Source: Symbiodinium natans (lineage: Eukaryota > Sar > Dinophyceae > Suessiales > Symbiodiniaceae). From it: DNA of 64,000 bases. This document shows, piece by piece, positions 11,672 through 23,600 of the stretch. The stretch lies in NCBI GenBank assembly GCA_905221605.1, contig CAJNDS010000607.1, positions 1-64,000 of the forward strand, read 5' to 3'. Positions within the stretch are counted from its first letter, which is position 1. Each line of letters begins with the position of its first letter. A program made the translations under genes and the position numbers. The notes beneath the pieces were generated by a model. The model was not told the DNA's origin and did not search any database. It worked only from the letters and a program-made list of their open reading frames with translations.

Positions 11672-14600
11672 CTGTTTGTAGTCGTCGGCCAGTTAGTTTA
11701 TAGTGACGACATTAGTCATTGTGGCACTGCAGTAATAGAGTGTGTAGTCATCGTCGTGGCGGTAGTGGTCGTAGTCGCAGAGTAGCCAAAACTTGTCGGT
11801 CAAACAAGCAGGAATGTTCTTAGAAATATTCGCAGTCGTTGCAGCACCCCGACGCCGACGCCGACGACGACGACGAGGAGTACGAGTAGTGTTCGTGGTA
11901 ATCTACAACTGCCACGAACAGGACAACTTCCCATTCTACTAACATGATCACGATCACTACCACACCGCCACCGCCACTACCACCAGTCCTCCTCCTCCTC
12001 CTCCGCCACCACAAGTAGTCACTTATCCCATGTGACGGTGATGACTATGACTTTGACGACTGCCCCGACGACGACAACGATGACCGCTGCTACAGTGCTA
12101 CTGGCAGCAGCACCGCCACCGCAGTAAGCCGTTTAAGAGCTCAATGCATCTCAAAGCATGGACGCGCGCGAGGAACCTCAATACTTTCTTGGCAACTTTT
12201 TGCCAAGCAAGATCGCCAGGCCTCAACCAAAACCCCAAATACCAGAGAAAATCTTCAACTTCGGTCACTGAGCCCCAGGTTCAGAAAGAGACTGCTAGTT
12301 ACAACAACTAGCACAAAGCTAAGCAAGTGCGAGGACTGATGAACTCCTGTAAGGTAACTCCATCAACTCAAACACCCAACTCGAAATCTCATTGCTCACA
12401 TCTTCCTAGCACTTTAGCCCTCACTTTCGGAGGTTTAGGGCCCCATGACGTCGTGACTTTAGCAAGGATACCAATGCTTCATGATGCGAGAAAACACCTC
12501 ACTTCAGGGTCCAAGGGCTTCCAGCCCAGATGCTGTCCAGCGAGCGCCGGCGCAGCCACATGAGGATCGCAGGGTCGACGTCCAAGGTTTCAAGGAGAGC
12601 AGTCCAAACTGGTTGGATCAGTGACCTACAGTAGGCGGGACACTTTTCACTCCTAGACTATCGTGGCGTGTGCACGCCTGGCTTTCATGTTCTAAACCTG
12701 CCTCAACGGCCCTACAAAGGGAGACTATTGAGACTTAGCTGCTCTTTGATTTCAACCTCCCTTGCGAGGTGCAAACCTATGTAGGGTCATTCAGACAGCA
12801 CTACGCGACCACTCCCTCCTTGGACTCGGGCACATGCTTGGAATCCACGTCCTCCAGGAGCCTTGGCAACCTGTCCTGTGGCTTCGCGAGCAAGGGCCGC
12901 TTGTCCCTGAACAGGGAGTGCCTGCTGCGAAGTACAGCAATACAAACAACGATTCGATGGAGGTGAGATAGAGGCAGCAGCAGAAAATAAAGAAGTACTC
13001 AGGACACGAGCAGCCCAAAAGTAGCCATTACGATTATGCAGCAACTACAGAAGTTACCAGGTTTCGTGATTTGGGACGGGCTCCCCCCCCGACCTTGGCA
13101 GAGAGATCAGCTTTTTGGACGCCGCCAAGTCCAGGAGTCTGAGCAAGTCGGCCTGTGCCTTTGGGGCCATACCCAGAGCCTCGAGCTCCTCTGCGCAGTC
13201 CCGGGCATCAACGAGATCACCCTGAGCAGCCTTCTGCTCAAGCAGCTCTGGTGCTTTCTCAGGATCTTGCCATATTTCCGACAGGACATCCAAGGCCTTC
13301 CACGCACTTCTGGTCAAGATCGCCTTCATGTCGAAGGGGCCCTGCGGCAGGATAGCCCCAAGCCGCTCCTCCAACAGGTGCTCTAGGCAAAAGAGCCCGG
13401 ATCTCAGGATCAGCTCCTTGGCGTCACCTATGGGATCTTCAGCAGCGTGCTGCACGTGAGGCCAGAGTGCCTGTAGCGTGTTGGCCTCCAGCGTCTCCAC
13501 CAGCTTTGCCGACAGGCTGCTGCTGCCATAATCCGGCCTCCGCTTCAACTCGGCTGAGACGCTGTCTCTGGCGGTGGCCCACAGTGGTTCCAGGAGCGGC
13601 CTCAGCAAATCAGAACGCTTGCACCATGGGTGGTTCGTTCGTGGCCTTGCTCGTCTTGCTCACTGCTATTGCTATGCTCGTGGAGGGGAATGCACAGGAT
13701 TGCACAGGGTATTCTGAGGGCCTGACAACTGCCGGACCTCAATCTCTGCGAGCAAGGGCACGATCAGCGAAGTGGGATCCTTGAGCTTGTCCGACAGCTT
13801 CGCGGAGAAGGTGTCAGATGTATCAGCATTGAAGGGAAGGACCTGGCTGGAAACGAGAAGCTTGGCGATGCCGACCATCTCACGTGGGCTCAGTGATCTC
13901 ATTGTATCCAGCGGTGCCTCAACCTCAGAGCTGGCCAAGGCGATCGCCACCTCTGCGTGGGCGTCAGAGAAGCGTGCAAAGGCCTCGTCTGGGTCCGTGT
14001 CGAAGTCCCTGCAAGCTTGCATCAGGTCCTCCACAGTGGCCTGCAACAGAAGGCACTCCACGCAGGCGCTACCCCGACAACCCAAGCGCTCGTCCAGGGC
14101 TTGCGCGTTCCCCAAGACTGCCACCTTCAGCAGGAGAAGCTGCAGTCCATCCAGGTGCGCTTGCGCTGAGCCCTGGGAACCATTGGAACATCCAGGAGGC
14201 GGAGATGCCCACGTCAGCTCTCGTATGAACAGCAGCAGGCCTCGTGGGCTGCACTTTTCCAGCAGCGTGCGGAGCTCCTCCAAAGCATCCGCCCCAAGGC
14301 CCGCACGGGCCTCGGTCGCGAGCTGCGCAAGCAGCAGCTCTTTGGCAGGAAGCCAGAGGGGCTCCAAGAGGGACTCCAAGGACCTGGGCATCACTCGTGC
14401 TGCTCAGCTGCTCTTTGCGCCAGAAATGTTTCCGTCACACGCCTCTCTCTCAGTCTCTCTCAGTTTCCCTCTCTCAGGCCCCGTCTGAAGAGCAACCTGC
14501 TGAGCTGAGACATGACCAGCAAGAGAGAGTAGCAGCCTGTAGGGATCCGCAAGCAACTCCCTCAGCTCGCCCAGCGCAGCTTCCGGCGATGACCAGCATG

Positions 14601-17600
14601 AGAGCTGGTCATGAGCTCTGAGCACTTTGAGCAAAGAGATCACCTGCTTCGAGCTCAGGGTTATGCCTGGCAAGACCTCCGCAAGATCCTTGCTTGAGAG
14701 GGCCATGGCCAGGGCAAGCTCGGCGTTGTTCTTTGCTATGCTCTGGATGGCCGCACGCGGCTGGAGGACCTGCTGGAGCTCTTCCATTGTGAGGGCGGCA
14801 AGGAAACTCTCGATGTCGATGTCGACTTTCAAGGCACTTACGGTGCCTCCCAGCAGCTTCAAGACCTCGTCCTGGGAAAGGGGGACACAAAGAAAAGCCT
14901 TCCCAGCAGTTGAAACAAAATGTGTGATTGGGAGCCTTCGGGTCCATGCCAATGAGGGTGGCTTTGAGCATGAGCAGCGCGAGCTTCTCACAGCTGGCTG
15001 GCTCCCTGGCATCTTTGTGCGCAGCCAAGGCCTGCAAGGTGCTTAACCAGAAGGATGGCCAGAATGAAAGTATGAATCCATGTGCAGGACAGGCAGACTT
15101 GCAGTGAGCGTGTGCTCACTGTGTTTTGGTTCCGCTACCCTGGCCATCTGATGCCACTGTGCGCCTGCAAGCTGCCGAAGAGGTCTGTGAGTGAGGCCTG
15201 CCTGACCTTCTCGACCACTTGGCCCATGAGGCCCTCCTTCTTGGCTGAAGGGATCCTTGGCTTTGCATAACGGAGGAGAACCCCGCATTGCTCTTGTCGG
15301 CGATACCCTTACAAGCACTTGATTTCACGTTGGCATGAGCCCAGAAAGATCTCGGCCACTCAGGCAAACTTGCCACACAATCTGCGTAAAATGGACACTT
15401 CATATAGACTCTAGACGCGAAGAGTACAGCGGCAAAAATGTGGCTTTGAATGTAGTACCTTGAAGCAACTCCAAGAGTCTGTTTGATGGCCAGAGCCTTC
15501 GCACTCTCCCAGAAGGGGCTCAGCAGCTCAAGAACAGACCTGCAGGCGTGTAATGCAACCAAAGCTGACAAGTAACCTATGCAAAACATAGAGTAATAGC
15601 GATGATGGCATAACAAGTGTGGAGAAGAAGCTTTCCCATAAGAGATGGTCACCAAGAACATGGTGTACATCAAGGGCGGCATGGGCTCATGGGCAAATGC
15701 CCGCAACTCACTGAGCTTCGGGCTGAACTTGTTCGCCGTGGACGCGTTGGATGAGTGACAAAGTTAAGGCAGCAGGATCTGCCAGCCACTTTCGAAGGCT
15801 CTCGATGGTCGCCCAGGGCGTCGTCCACGAGATCAAGCTGTGATTTTTCAGTGCTTTGGCAAGCTTGATGATGTCCTTTGCCGTCACCTTCTCCTGCAAG
15901 TCTTCCGGAACAAACTGGCTCAGGCTCTGGCTTGAGATTGCGGCTGTCAGTGCAAGCTCCAGGTTCCCTTCCACCAGTCTCCCGAAAGCTTCTCCAGGCT
16001 GCTGACACACCTGTATCAGCTCATCCATGGTGCGGATCCCCCTGATGGCGGGCTCCAGGTCGATGGACGCCGGCAGATGCTGAGACAGCGTGTCGCCTTT
16101 CGTGCTCAGGAGGATGCTCTTCAGCAACAAGAGCAGGAGCTGCTCACCCGACATGGCAGTCTGCTCCGTCCCCTGCCGCAGAAGGTGAAATGCTTTGAAG
16201 AATGCGCTCAGTGTGGTTGTCCTGCGGAGTTGAACAAGATAAATCAAGCATTGCAAAGTCCCTAGCTGCAAGCAACATGCTAGGCGTTTCTTAGCCCGGA
16301 CTTCCATCTTAATCAGCCCCCAAAATGTTCAGATTGGTTTATACAGTTTGTCTACTGGGCTTCTTGTGGATGTTGTAACGAAAGCAGCTCCTGAGCTCGG
16401 TTCTGACCTCTTCGAGGAATCCCTGAGCAGTTCCATCACTTTCCGGCAGCAGTTTTTCAAGGGCCGACACGGCGGGCTTCCACAAAGGCATCAGAACAGG
16501 CCTTGGCAAAGAGCTCCAGAAAGGGATGAGTGGGATGAGTATGACTACTACTTACTATTTGGGATGAGTATGTGTGATCTTTAACTAACAATGGGGTTTA
16601 CGAAAATGGGGGACTAGAATAAGCCCCGAAATAGTAGGATCCTCTTGTCATAAGGACCCCAAGAAGGACACCCTACTATCGTAAAACCCCCACAAAGACC
16701 ATCAAAACACGGCTGCAGGGGGAGAGAACAACACCGAGGCGCAGGTCGTCTTCGTGGCTGCGGGTGAGGAGCATGGTGAGGAGCCGGCATGGGTCACGGA
16801 GCAGCTTCCCGAAGGCCGCCATGCTTCGAGGCAGGAGCCGGAAGCACAGCCGAGCGAGGCCCAGCACCTCGTCGCCGGAGAGGGATGCCGCAGCCTTGGC
16901 AAGAAGAACACAACAAGGAGAAGCAGCTCCCTGGACAAGAAAGTCAGCTCAAGTACGCGGATGCTAGGTTGCGGACCTTAAGCTCACTCATGGCCGGGGC
17001 CACCAACGCTTCAGCGATGGAGTCTGGACTATCTGGGGTAAACTGCTGGCAGATGCGCATGAGCTGAGGAAGATCCGAGGCAAGCAGTGCTGACTCGAGA
17101 GGTCTGCGAGGAATCGGATTAAGGTCGGAGTGCAGGAGGCAAAGCAGGGAGCCTCGGATGAGCAACAGGCAGAGGCTCTTCAAGCTGTCGCTTCCTGGAC
17201 CCACATGCTGGCCGTGCTTGCACAAGCGCTTCATGCATTGAATGAGGTCCTTTGTCTTGAGGGGCTGGAGGACATGGTGGAAGGCTGGGAAACCCTCGCG
17301 CTGGGCGAAGGAGGCGGCTGCATCACGGGCCCAATCCCAGAGCGGCTCAAGGATGTTAAGCTGCTCGAGGGGGAAGTTCAGCAAGTGTGGCACCAGACTT
17401 GCTGGGCTGGCCAGGCCCTGGCCGATCGCCACACCACCTTTGGCAAGGAGGGCTTTGCATGCCTGGGTCAGCAGGGCCATTTGCTCATCGCTGAAAGAGC
17501 AGCCGAGCACCTGCTCCAGCAAGCGCCTCTGATCTGCGAGGATCAGGCGCAGGGAAGCGTCGCCGGCCTCTTTGAGCCAGCCTTCTATGCCTGCTTTGAT

Positions 17601-20600
17601 GCCTGCTGGGTTCTTCAGGATGTGCAGGAGCTCTGCAGGGCTATCCACGGTTTCCACCAGCTGCGACAGGCAGCCATCCAGCAAAGAGGAAGATGTCGGC
17701 GAACCTGACGAAGAAAGCTGCTGCGACAAGTGTGCCAAAGCCTCTGCAAGCACCTGTATGGCAAGCTGGTGGAGGCAGCCTTCCAAAGACTTCCGGAGAG
17801 AACGCTGCGACCCTCTAACGTCCAACTCGAGCTCGATCCGCTCGAAGGCCTTCGCCAAGCATCCTCGCATGCGGGCCGGGTCGAGGTCCCTACACTTGTC
17901 CAGCAGCTCTACAGGCGCCCCGAGCTCTGTGCCGATGGCATGGACAGAGGCTGCGAGGCGCTGCCAGAGATCACACAGCACAGGCTCGGCCAGCTCCGAT
18001 ATCAGAGCGCGCAGCAGCTTGCATATCACCTGTGCCACCTGGTGCATCATGCTGCCGCTCAGGCACTGCTCGGCCTCCCGCAAGATCAGCGCGGCCCGCG
18101 GGGCATCTTTGATGATGGCCTTCAGTGACAGGGCCACAGCCTCTGGCAGAGGCTCGTGCAGCACCCCATTGAGCAATGCGACTCCCTCGTCGACAACGAC
18201 CTTCCACAGGCCTTCCACAGTGGATGCTGGCACGAGGTCTTGGGCCTGCAGGCGAACGAGCTGTGTGAGCAGCTGCGCAGGCTTTGCCAGATTGAGAACC
18301 GCCTGGGGGCCCCCAAGCTCGTCCAGGAGGCAGGCGATGGTGAACAGGTCCAGCTGCTGCAGCCAGGCTCGCAGTGCCTCTGCAAAGCGCCCGGTGAAGG
18401 TGGAGCAGAGCTCCAACAGCTGCTCCTTCACGATGCCTTGCACCTGACTCGAAAAGTCCACGGCCAACACCTGCCACTGTGAGCAGTGCTCCTCCAGCTG
18501 CTCCACGACGTCCTGCACCTGTTTGGTCGGCAGAGTTCCGTTGAGAAGCAGGCCCAAGACTGCGGGCAGGATGCCCGAGACAGCCAGCCCCAGTGGATCC
18601 TCCGTGATCCCAAAGGCCAAGAGCGCCACCATCAGCAAGGCGAACAGCAACAACGCCAGGAGAGCGAGCCGCTTTAGCATGCGAAAACCGGACAAGCCAT
18701 CTAGCCCGAGCTTCTGGAGCATTCTGCGAACCACATCCTGGCGGATGGCCTTCTGCAGCAAGAGGAAACCATCCAAATCGAGCTGCATCACTTCTGGGCC
18801 ACCCCGCTGTTCCCTTAGGATTGATGCGAAGCGCTGGCGAGACAGCACGGCCCGATAGGCCAGACGAATCCGGGCCACGCTGACAGACATTTCGGTACAC
18901 TCGCCATTCTGCGCTTTGACACTGCGGGCGAGGGCGTGGAAGAGGTCGGCATCACTGCCCTTGCCGGCCTTCAGCCGCTCAAAGCTCGCCTCAGCACCAG
19001 CATGTGGGAGGGCCAAGGCAGCAACGCCAGCACCCACGAGGCGGACCAGCACCTTGCCCGCCAGCTCTTGCAGCTGCGCGTGCACCTCGTAACGTAGCCT
19101 CAGCCAGAGCCTTGCTCGGTTCATCACCAGAAGCACAAAGCTTATGACAGACGTGAAAAGGGGCACGATCCGCTCCGCGTCAACCACCAACCCAATGACG
19201 AGCCAAGTGAGAACCAGGCTGATGTAGGCAGAGACGAGTCCAGCAATACCAATGCACGAGAACCATGGAAAGACATGGGCCAGCGAGTCCGCGAAGCCTT
19301 GCATCCTCTGCTGCCAGGAGGCTGCGTGCCGGCGGGCAGCGGACCTCCTGCTTACGTCTGCTGTCAAATTCAAGATGGTGCAGGGAAGCGAGGCCGTTCG
19401 GTAGGAGCGCAAGCAGCTGCACAGAAGCAAGCCGAACACCGTGCAGCAGCTGGGGATGAGCACGTGGCCAAAGGGCGAATCCTCAAGCAGACGCCGGGGC
19501 AGCTCAGTGATGCGAGCTGTGATGTGCAGGCTGGACAGCCGGTCGGCGGGCGAGAAATGGCCATAGGGCTCAGCTGCCAAGGCTGCAGCCAGGGACAAGG
19601 CGCAGGGCCAAAAAGAGAAGAGGATGCAGACACACGCATGGCACCAGCCTGACAAAATGTCGACAAGCAGCCACCCGGGCCGCAGCACCGGCAGCACGTG
19701 CGGCAGCTTTTGACCATGCTGAGGTTCTGAATGGATTCCACTGGCGAGGTGTCGCAACAGCCGGGCCCTCCTCGCGAGTTCCTGGATGGCAAAAAGATTG
19801 AGGTGCCGCGGCTTGTGGAATGGGGACTCAAGGGTGACCGCGACATTGCTCGAAAGGTCCTGCTGCGACTGAGCTGTGAGAGGGGTGGCCGTAGAGGGGC
19901 TTAGGGAGTGCACCACCACAGTGATCCCAAAGGACTTCAAGGCTTTGCGAGTCTCCTGGCTTGTGAAGTCAAAGCCGGACATCTCGTGTGGTCGAGTTAT
20001 CTGCTGGTAACTGGAAACAGCATCGACCAAGCTGGCCACTTCGCCGTATGTCAATGGCTGGCAATACCGCCTGGCAGATGGTACAGCTGCAGTCAGACCT
20101 TGCCAACAACTTTTGCGGGAGTCCTCCAGCTCTTCCTTCTGAGAAAGCGCTTGGCCGGCTGAGAGCAGCGAGAATGCAGAGTTGAACACAAGCGCAGCCA
20201 TCGTGGACTGCTGGCCCATGCAGTTGGATTGCCCTGCCAATATCTCTGACACAGCCTGCTCCGCGCGTCGGCGAAGGCCTGGGTCCCTGGCCGTCAAGGC
20301 AACATACATTAAGGTTGGAAGGATGCGGAACACATAATCGGGGTCAAACTCAGACAGCATGATGACCAGACTTTCCAGACTCACTGCATCAATGCAGAAA
20401 TCATCAAAGCTCTCGCGCTGTGTCGAAACTCTGCGCCCAGAAATTGAACGCAACATCACCTCTGATGTCCTGTCAGCAAGCTGGGCAAGGTCTCTCTCTA
20501 CGTGGCCTTCTCTTCTTTCGGATCTGTACCACACATTCAACGCGAGCACGGCAGCTGCTGCAACCTGAAGGTTCCTGTGCGCGCTTGCCTTCTCCAACTG

Positions 20601-23600
20601 ACGCTGTGCTGCCAACAGAAGCCTGCGGTTGAAGCGTGGTAGGACTGACATGCCTCCGAAAAAATGTGCCGCTTCTGTTTGAGAATCAAGATGAACAACT
20701 TTTAGCTGAGCCGTCATATAGGCAATCAGCCAAACGGGTGGATGATGAACTACTTCACTAAAAAAATCATCAGCGTGATTGAGCAAGGCGCTTTCAACTT
20801 GCGCAAAGCATGCGCCAGCCAGCTGGCCCAGCAGAGCAAGGCCATCACGGTGACGGTAATGTTTGGCAATCAGGCTGAGAAGCTGGGGCACGAAGGGGGC
20901 TGCTGCCACACCCGAATGAACAAGCGCCTCAAGCGCCTTCACTTGTGATGTTCGTTCTTTGCTACTAAGCTCCTGGGCAAGCTGCGGAATGGCACTTGAA
21001 ACTGCTGCAGCAGAATTCAGCATGTTGGGCTCATCCGGAGGTGGGACCGCTGCTAGGTCCAAATTTTGCATCGTGCACATGTGGCAGAAGCTGTGCCACA
21101 AGCTCTTGCCGCCAACTTTGGCAATCTTGCGCCCAGCACCTTCGACATGTAAAGAGCCATGCGAGAGCCTTAGCGCTTCGAACTTGGCTTGCTGCTGCGA
21201 CCTGAAAAGCACATGGGGCATAGCAAGCGCTTCAGACATCACGTTTTCTGCGCCAGCTGCGCTCCAAGCTAGAGTAACTGACAGGCAGCTCCAGAGGCAG
21301 GGCAGCTCGCTCAGCATGTGAAACACTTGCGAAATTGAGCGCAAACTGGCTCCATGCCCCTTCCTGACGAGCATATGCAGCTGCCTGGCGCCAAGCAACG
21401 CTGCCCATGCTCCGGCAAGAAAGCCGGCAGCTGCGATCAGGCAGCAAAGGGCTATGCACACGGGGCCCCAAAGCGTGCTGGACAAACCAACTTCTTCGGA
21501 GCTTTCCCGAAGCAGCCAGGCTGGACCACTGTTTGTTCGGCTTGGCTGCACCCTGACCAAACTGTCCTCGATAGGGAGCAACTTTGCAATATCTTTCCCT
21601 GCCTCATGCTCCTTGGTGCAGCCTTCGTAGTCTATCTGGATTGGAACTGGCGGCAAGGGAAATAATCCACCGGACATCACCGCAAGCCACCAAGGCTTCA
21701 GACCCTGGAGGGCCTTCCAGGGGAGATGCACCCACGTGGGTGCCCCCAGTGGCTGCAAGAAAGCCAGCTCTGGACCGGGGCCATGCGTAAAGACTACGAA
21801 CTGCTGCCAGTCCACCACCGCCTTCATGGCCTGGAGTGTGTGATTGCGCAGTGCCCCAGCGACCATCAAGTGCTCTTGCAGCTCTCCCACTGTCAGGCGG
21901 GCTGCCACCAGTTGTGCTCTCAGCTGGAAGCCAAGCTCGCTGCAATTGTGCGCGAAGTCCGCTGGTCCTTCCGCCTCCATGCAAGCATGAGTCACGGGCA
22001 TGCAAGCAGACACAGCATCACCTGGCAAAGGGAAGCGAGTGAAACGAATGTCTGCCGCACCACCGGACATGTTGATCTGTATGTCAACTATCTTCTGTCG
22101 CACGGGTTCCAGCACAGCCCACAGATGCCCTGGACAGGCGGATTCAAAGCGAAAACTCTGCGCATCAGGCAGTCTGATGCTTGCTCGCAGACCCAAGCAT
22201 GATTCATCTTGTTTAACATGCTCAACATGCACACGGGCAAGGCTCGCGTCTATACGAACCAAGCTGGATCCCGCGCTGAGAACATGCAGTCTGTCTGTCG
22301 CCCGCGGCCAGATGCTGATCTCGCACGACCGGAAAGACGTGGAGTTCACCCACAAACTACTTTGCAGTGAGCCGTTCATGATGTCAGAGTCATCCAACAA
22401 CGGATCCTGCAGGGAGCCCCATCTCCGAATCATGCCTGTGCCGGATTTACCACAGAACATGTTGGTGGCACAGGGGCGCACTGTCAAAGTGCAAGATCTA
22501 AGTCGCACCGTAGCATCAGAGTCGTAGATAAAGACCTCTTCATGGTAAATGGCTGTGTTAAATGCAAGAAGCTCAGGCCACCAGGTCACCACCAGTACGA
22601 GAAGACAGGAAGCGATGAAAGCTACAGATCGGACCCAGCAACGCAACCGGATCTGAACAGCCCTTCGCTCTAGAATTCGAGCAGACCCCTGGTCTGCAAC
22701 TTGACCATAGAAACCCCGCCACAATAAGACTTGCAGGGCCAACCAAATCAGCACCGCCCAATACGACTCTCCTACGTCAAACCACGTTGCCAAAAGGCTT
22801 ACAGCTGTATTGATGCTCATGGACCAGGCTACCATCTCCTGAAAACGATTCAAGCCCAGGTGGTTGGTAGGCCCGATGCGATGGCTTGCCAGTGCAAGGC
22901 AGATGGAAATCGATGATAATCCCACAAGCTTGCTCACTGAGTCTGACAAGACGTGGCTCAGACCCACAGCCAGCGCTTTCAATGGCTTTTCAAGGAGCAG
23001 GAATGCAGCCGAGTCCTGCAGGAAAGGAGAGGAGGGACTGGTTCGGGGCTGCAGCATCTTGTTTGATGCGGTGACGACTCCGCTGAAATAAACAACAGGA
23101 AGGAAGGACGCAAGCAGTCCACAGGAGATGAGGCCTAGTGGCAAGTGCCAGCCATGCCAGCACTGAAAAGTAGGGCCGACCGACAAACGCAGATTTCCAG
23201 GCTCTCCAGTGCAAACCACCAGCTGCAAGAAACACGCTAAACAGGGCAGGAGCAGCATGTTGGCCACCGCTTCCATTGGCTGCACCACCTCGCGTCGTCG
23301 AGGAAGCGAATTGAGTAGAGCAGTTAATGCCGACGAAGCTGTCCTTAGGCAACGCCAACGCCATCTTGCACACATCATGCTGCAGTTGATGAGGCCTGGC
23401 TGCGCTGCTACCAGCAACACGAAGGTCGGCGCCACGATGAGCATGATGAACAGCACAACCAGAAGAGCGCCGACCAGCATCTCAGCACGAGACGCCAAGC
23501 CAAAAAGACCCAATAGCCACTCCCAAGGCATCTGGAAGAGCCTTTGGAAGACTGCACGCACAGATGGTGGTAGTTGAAGGCCGGGCACCTGCAAAAGTAT

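Noticed and set aside
11500-11703. Poly-serine frame
   Set aside because: A translated AGC microsatellite.
17572-18447. 291-codon plus-strand Ser/Arg-rich frame
   Set aside because: It is the shadow of the minus-strand giant exon, whose frame is far longer and has membrane and helix patterns.
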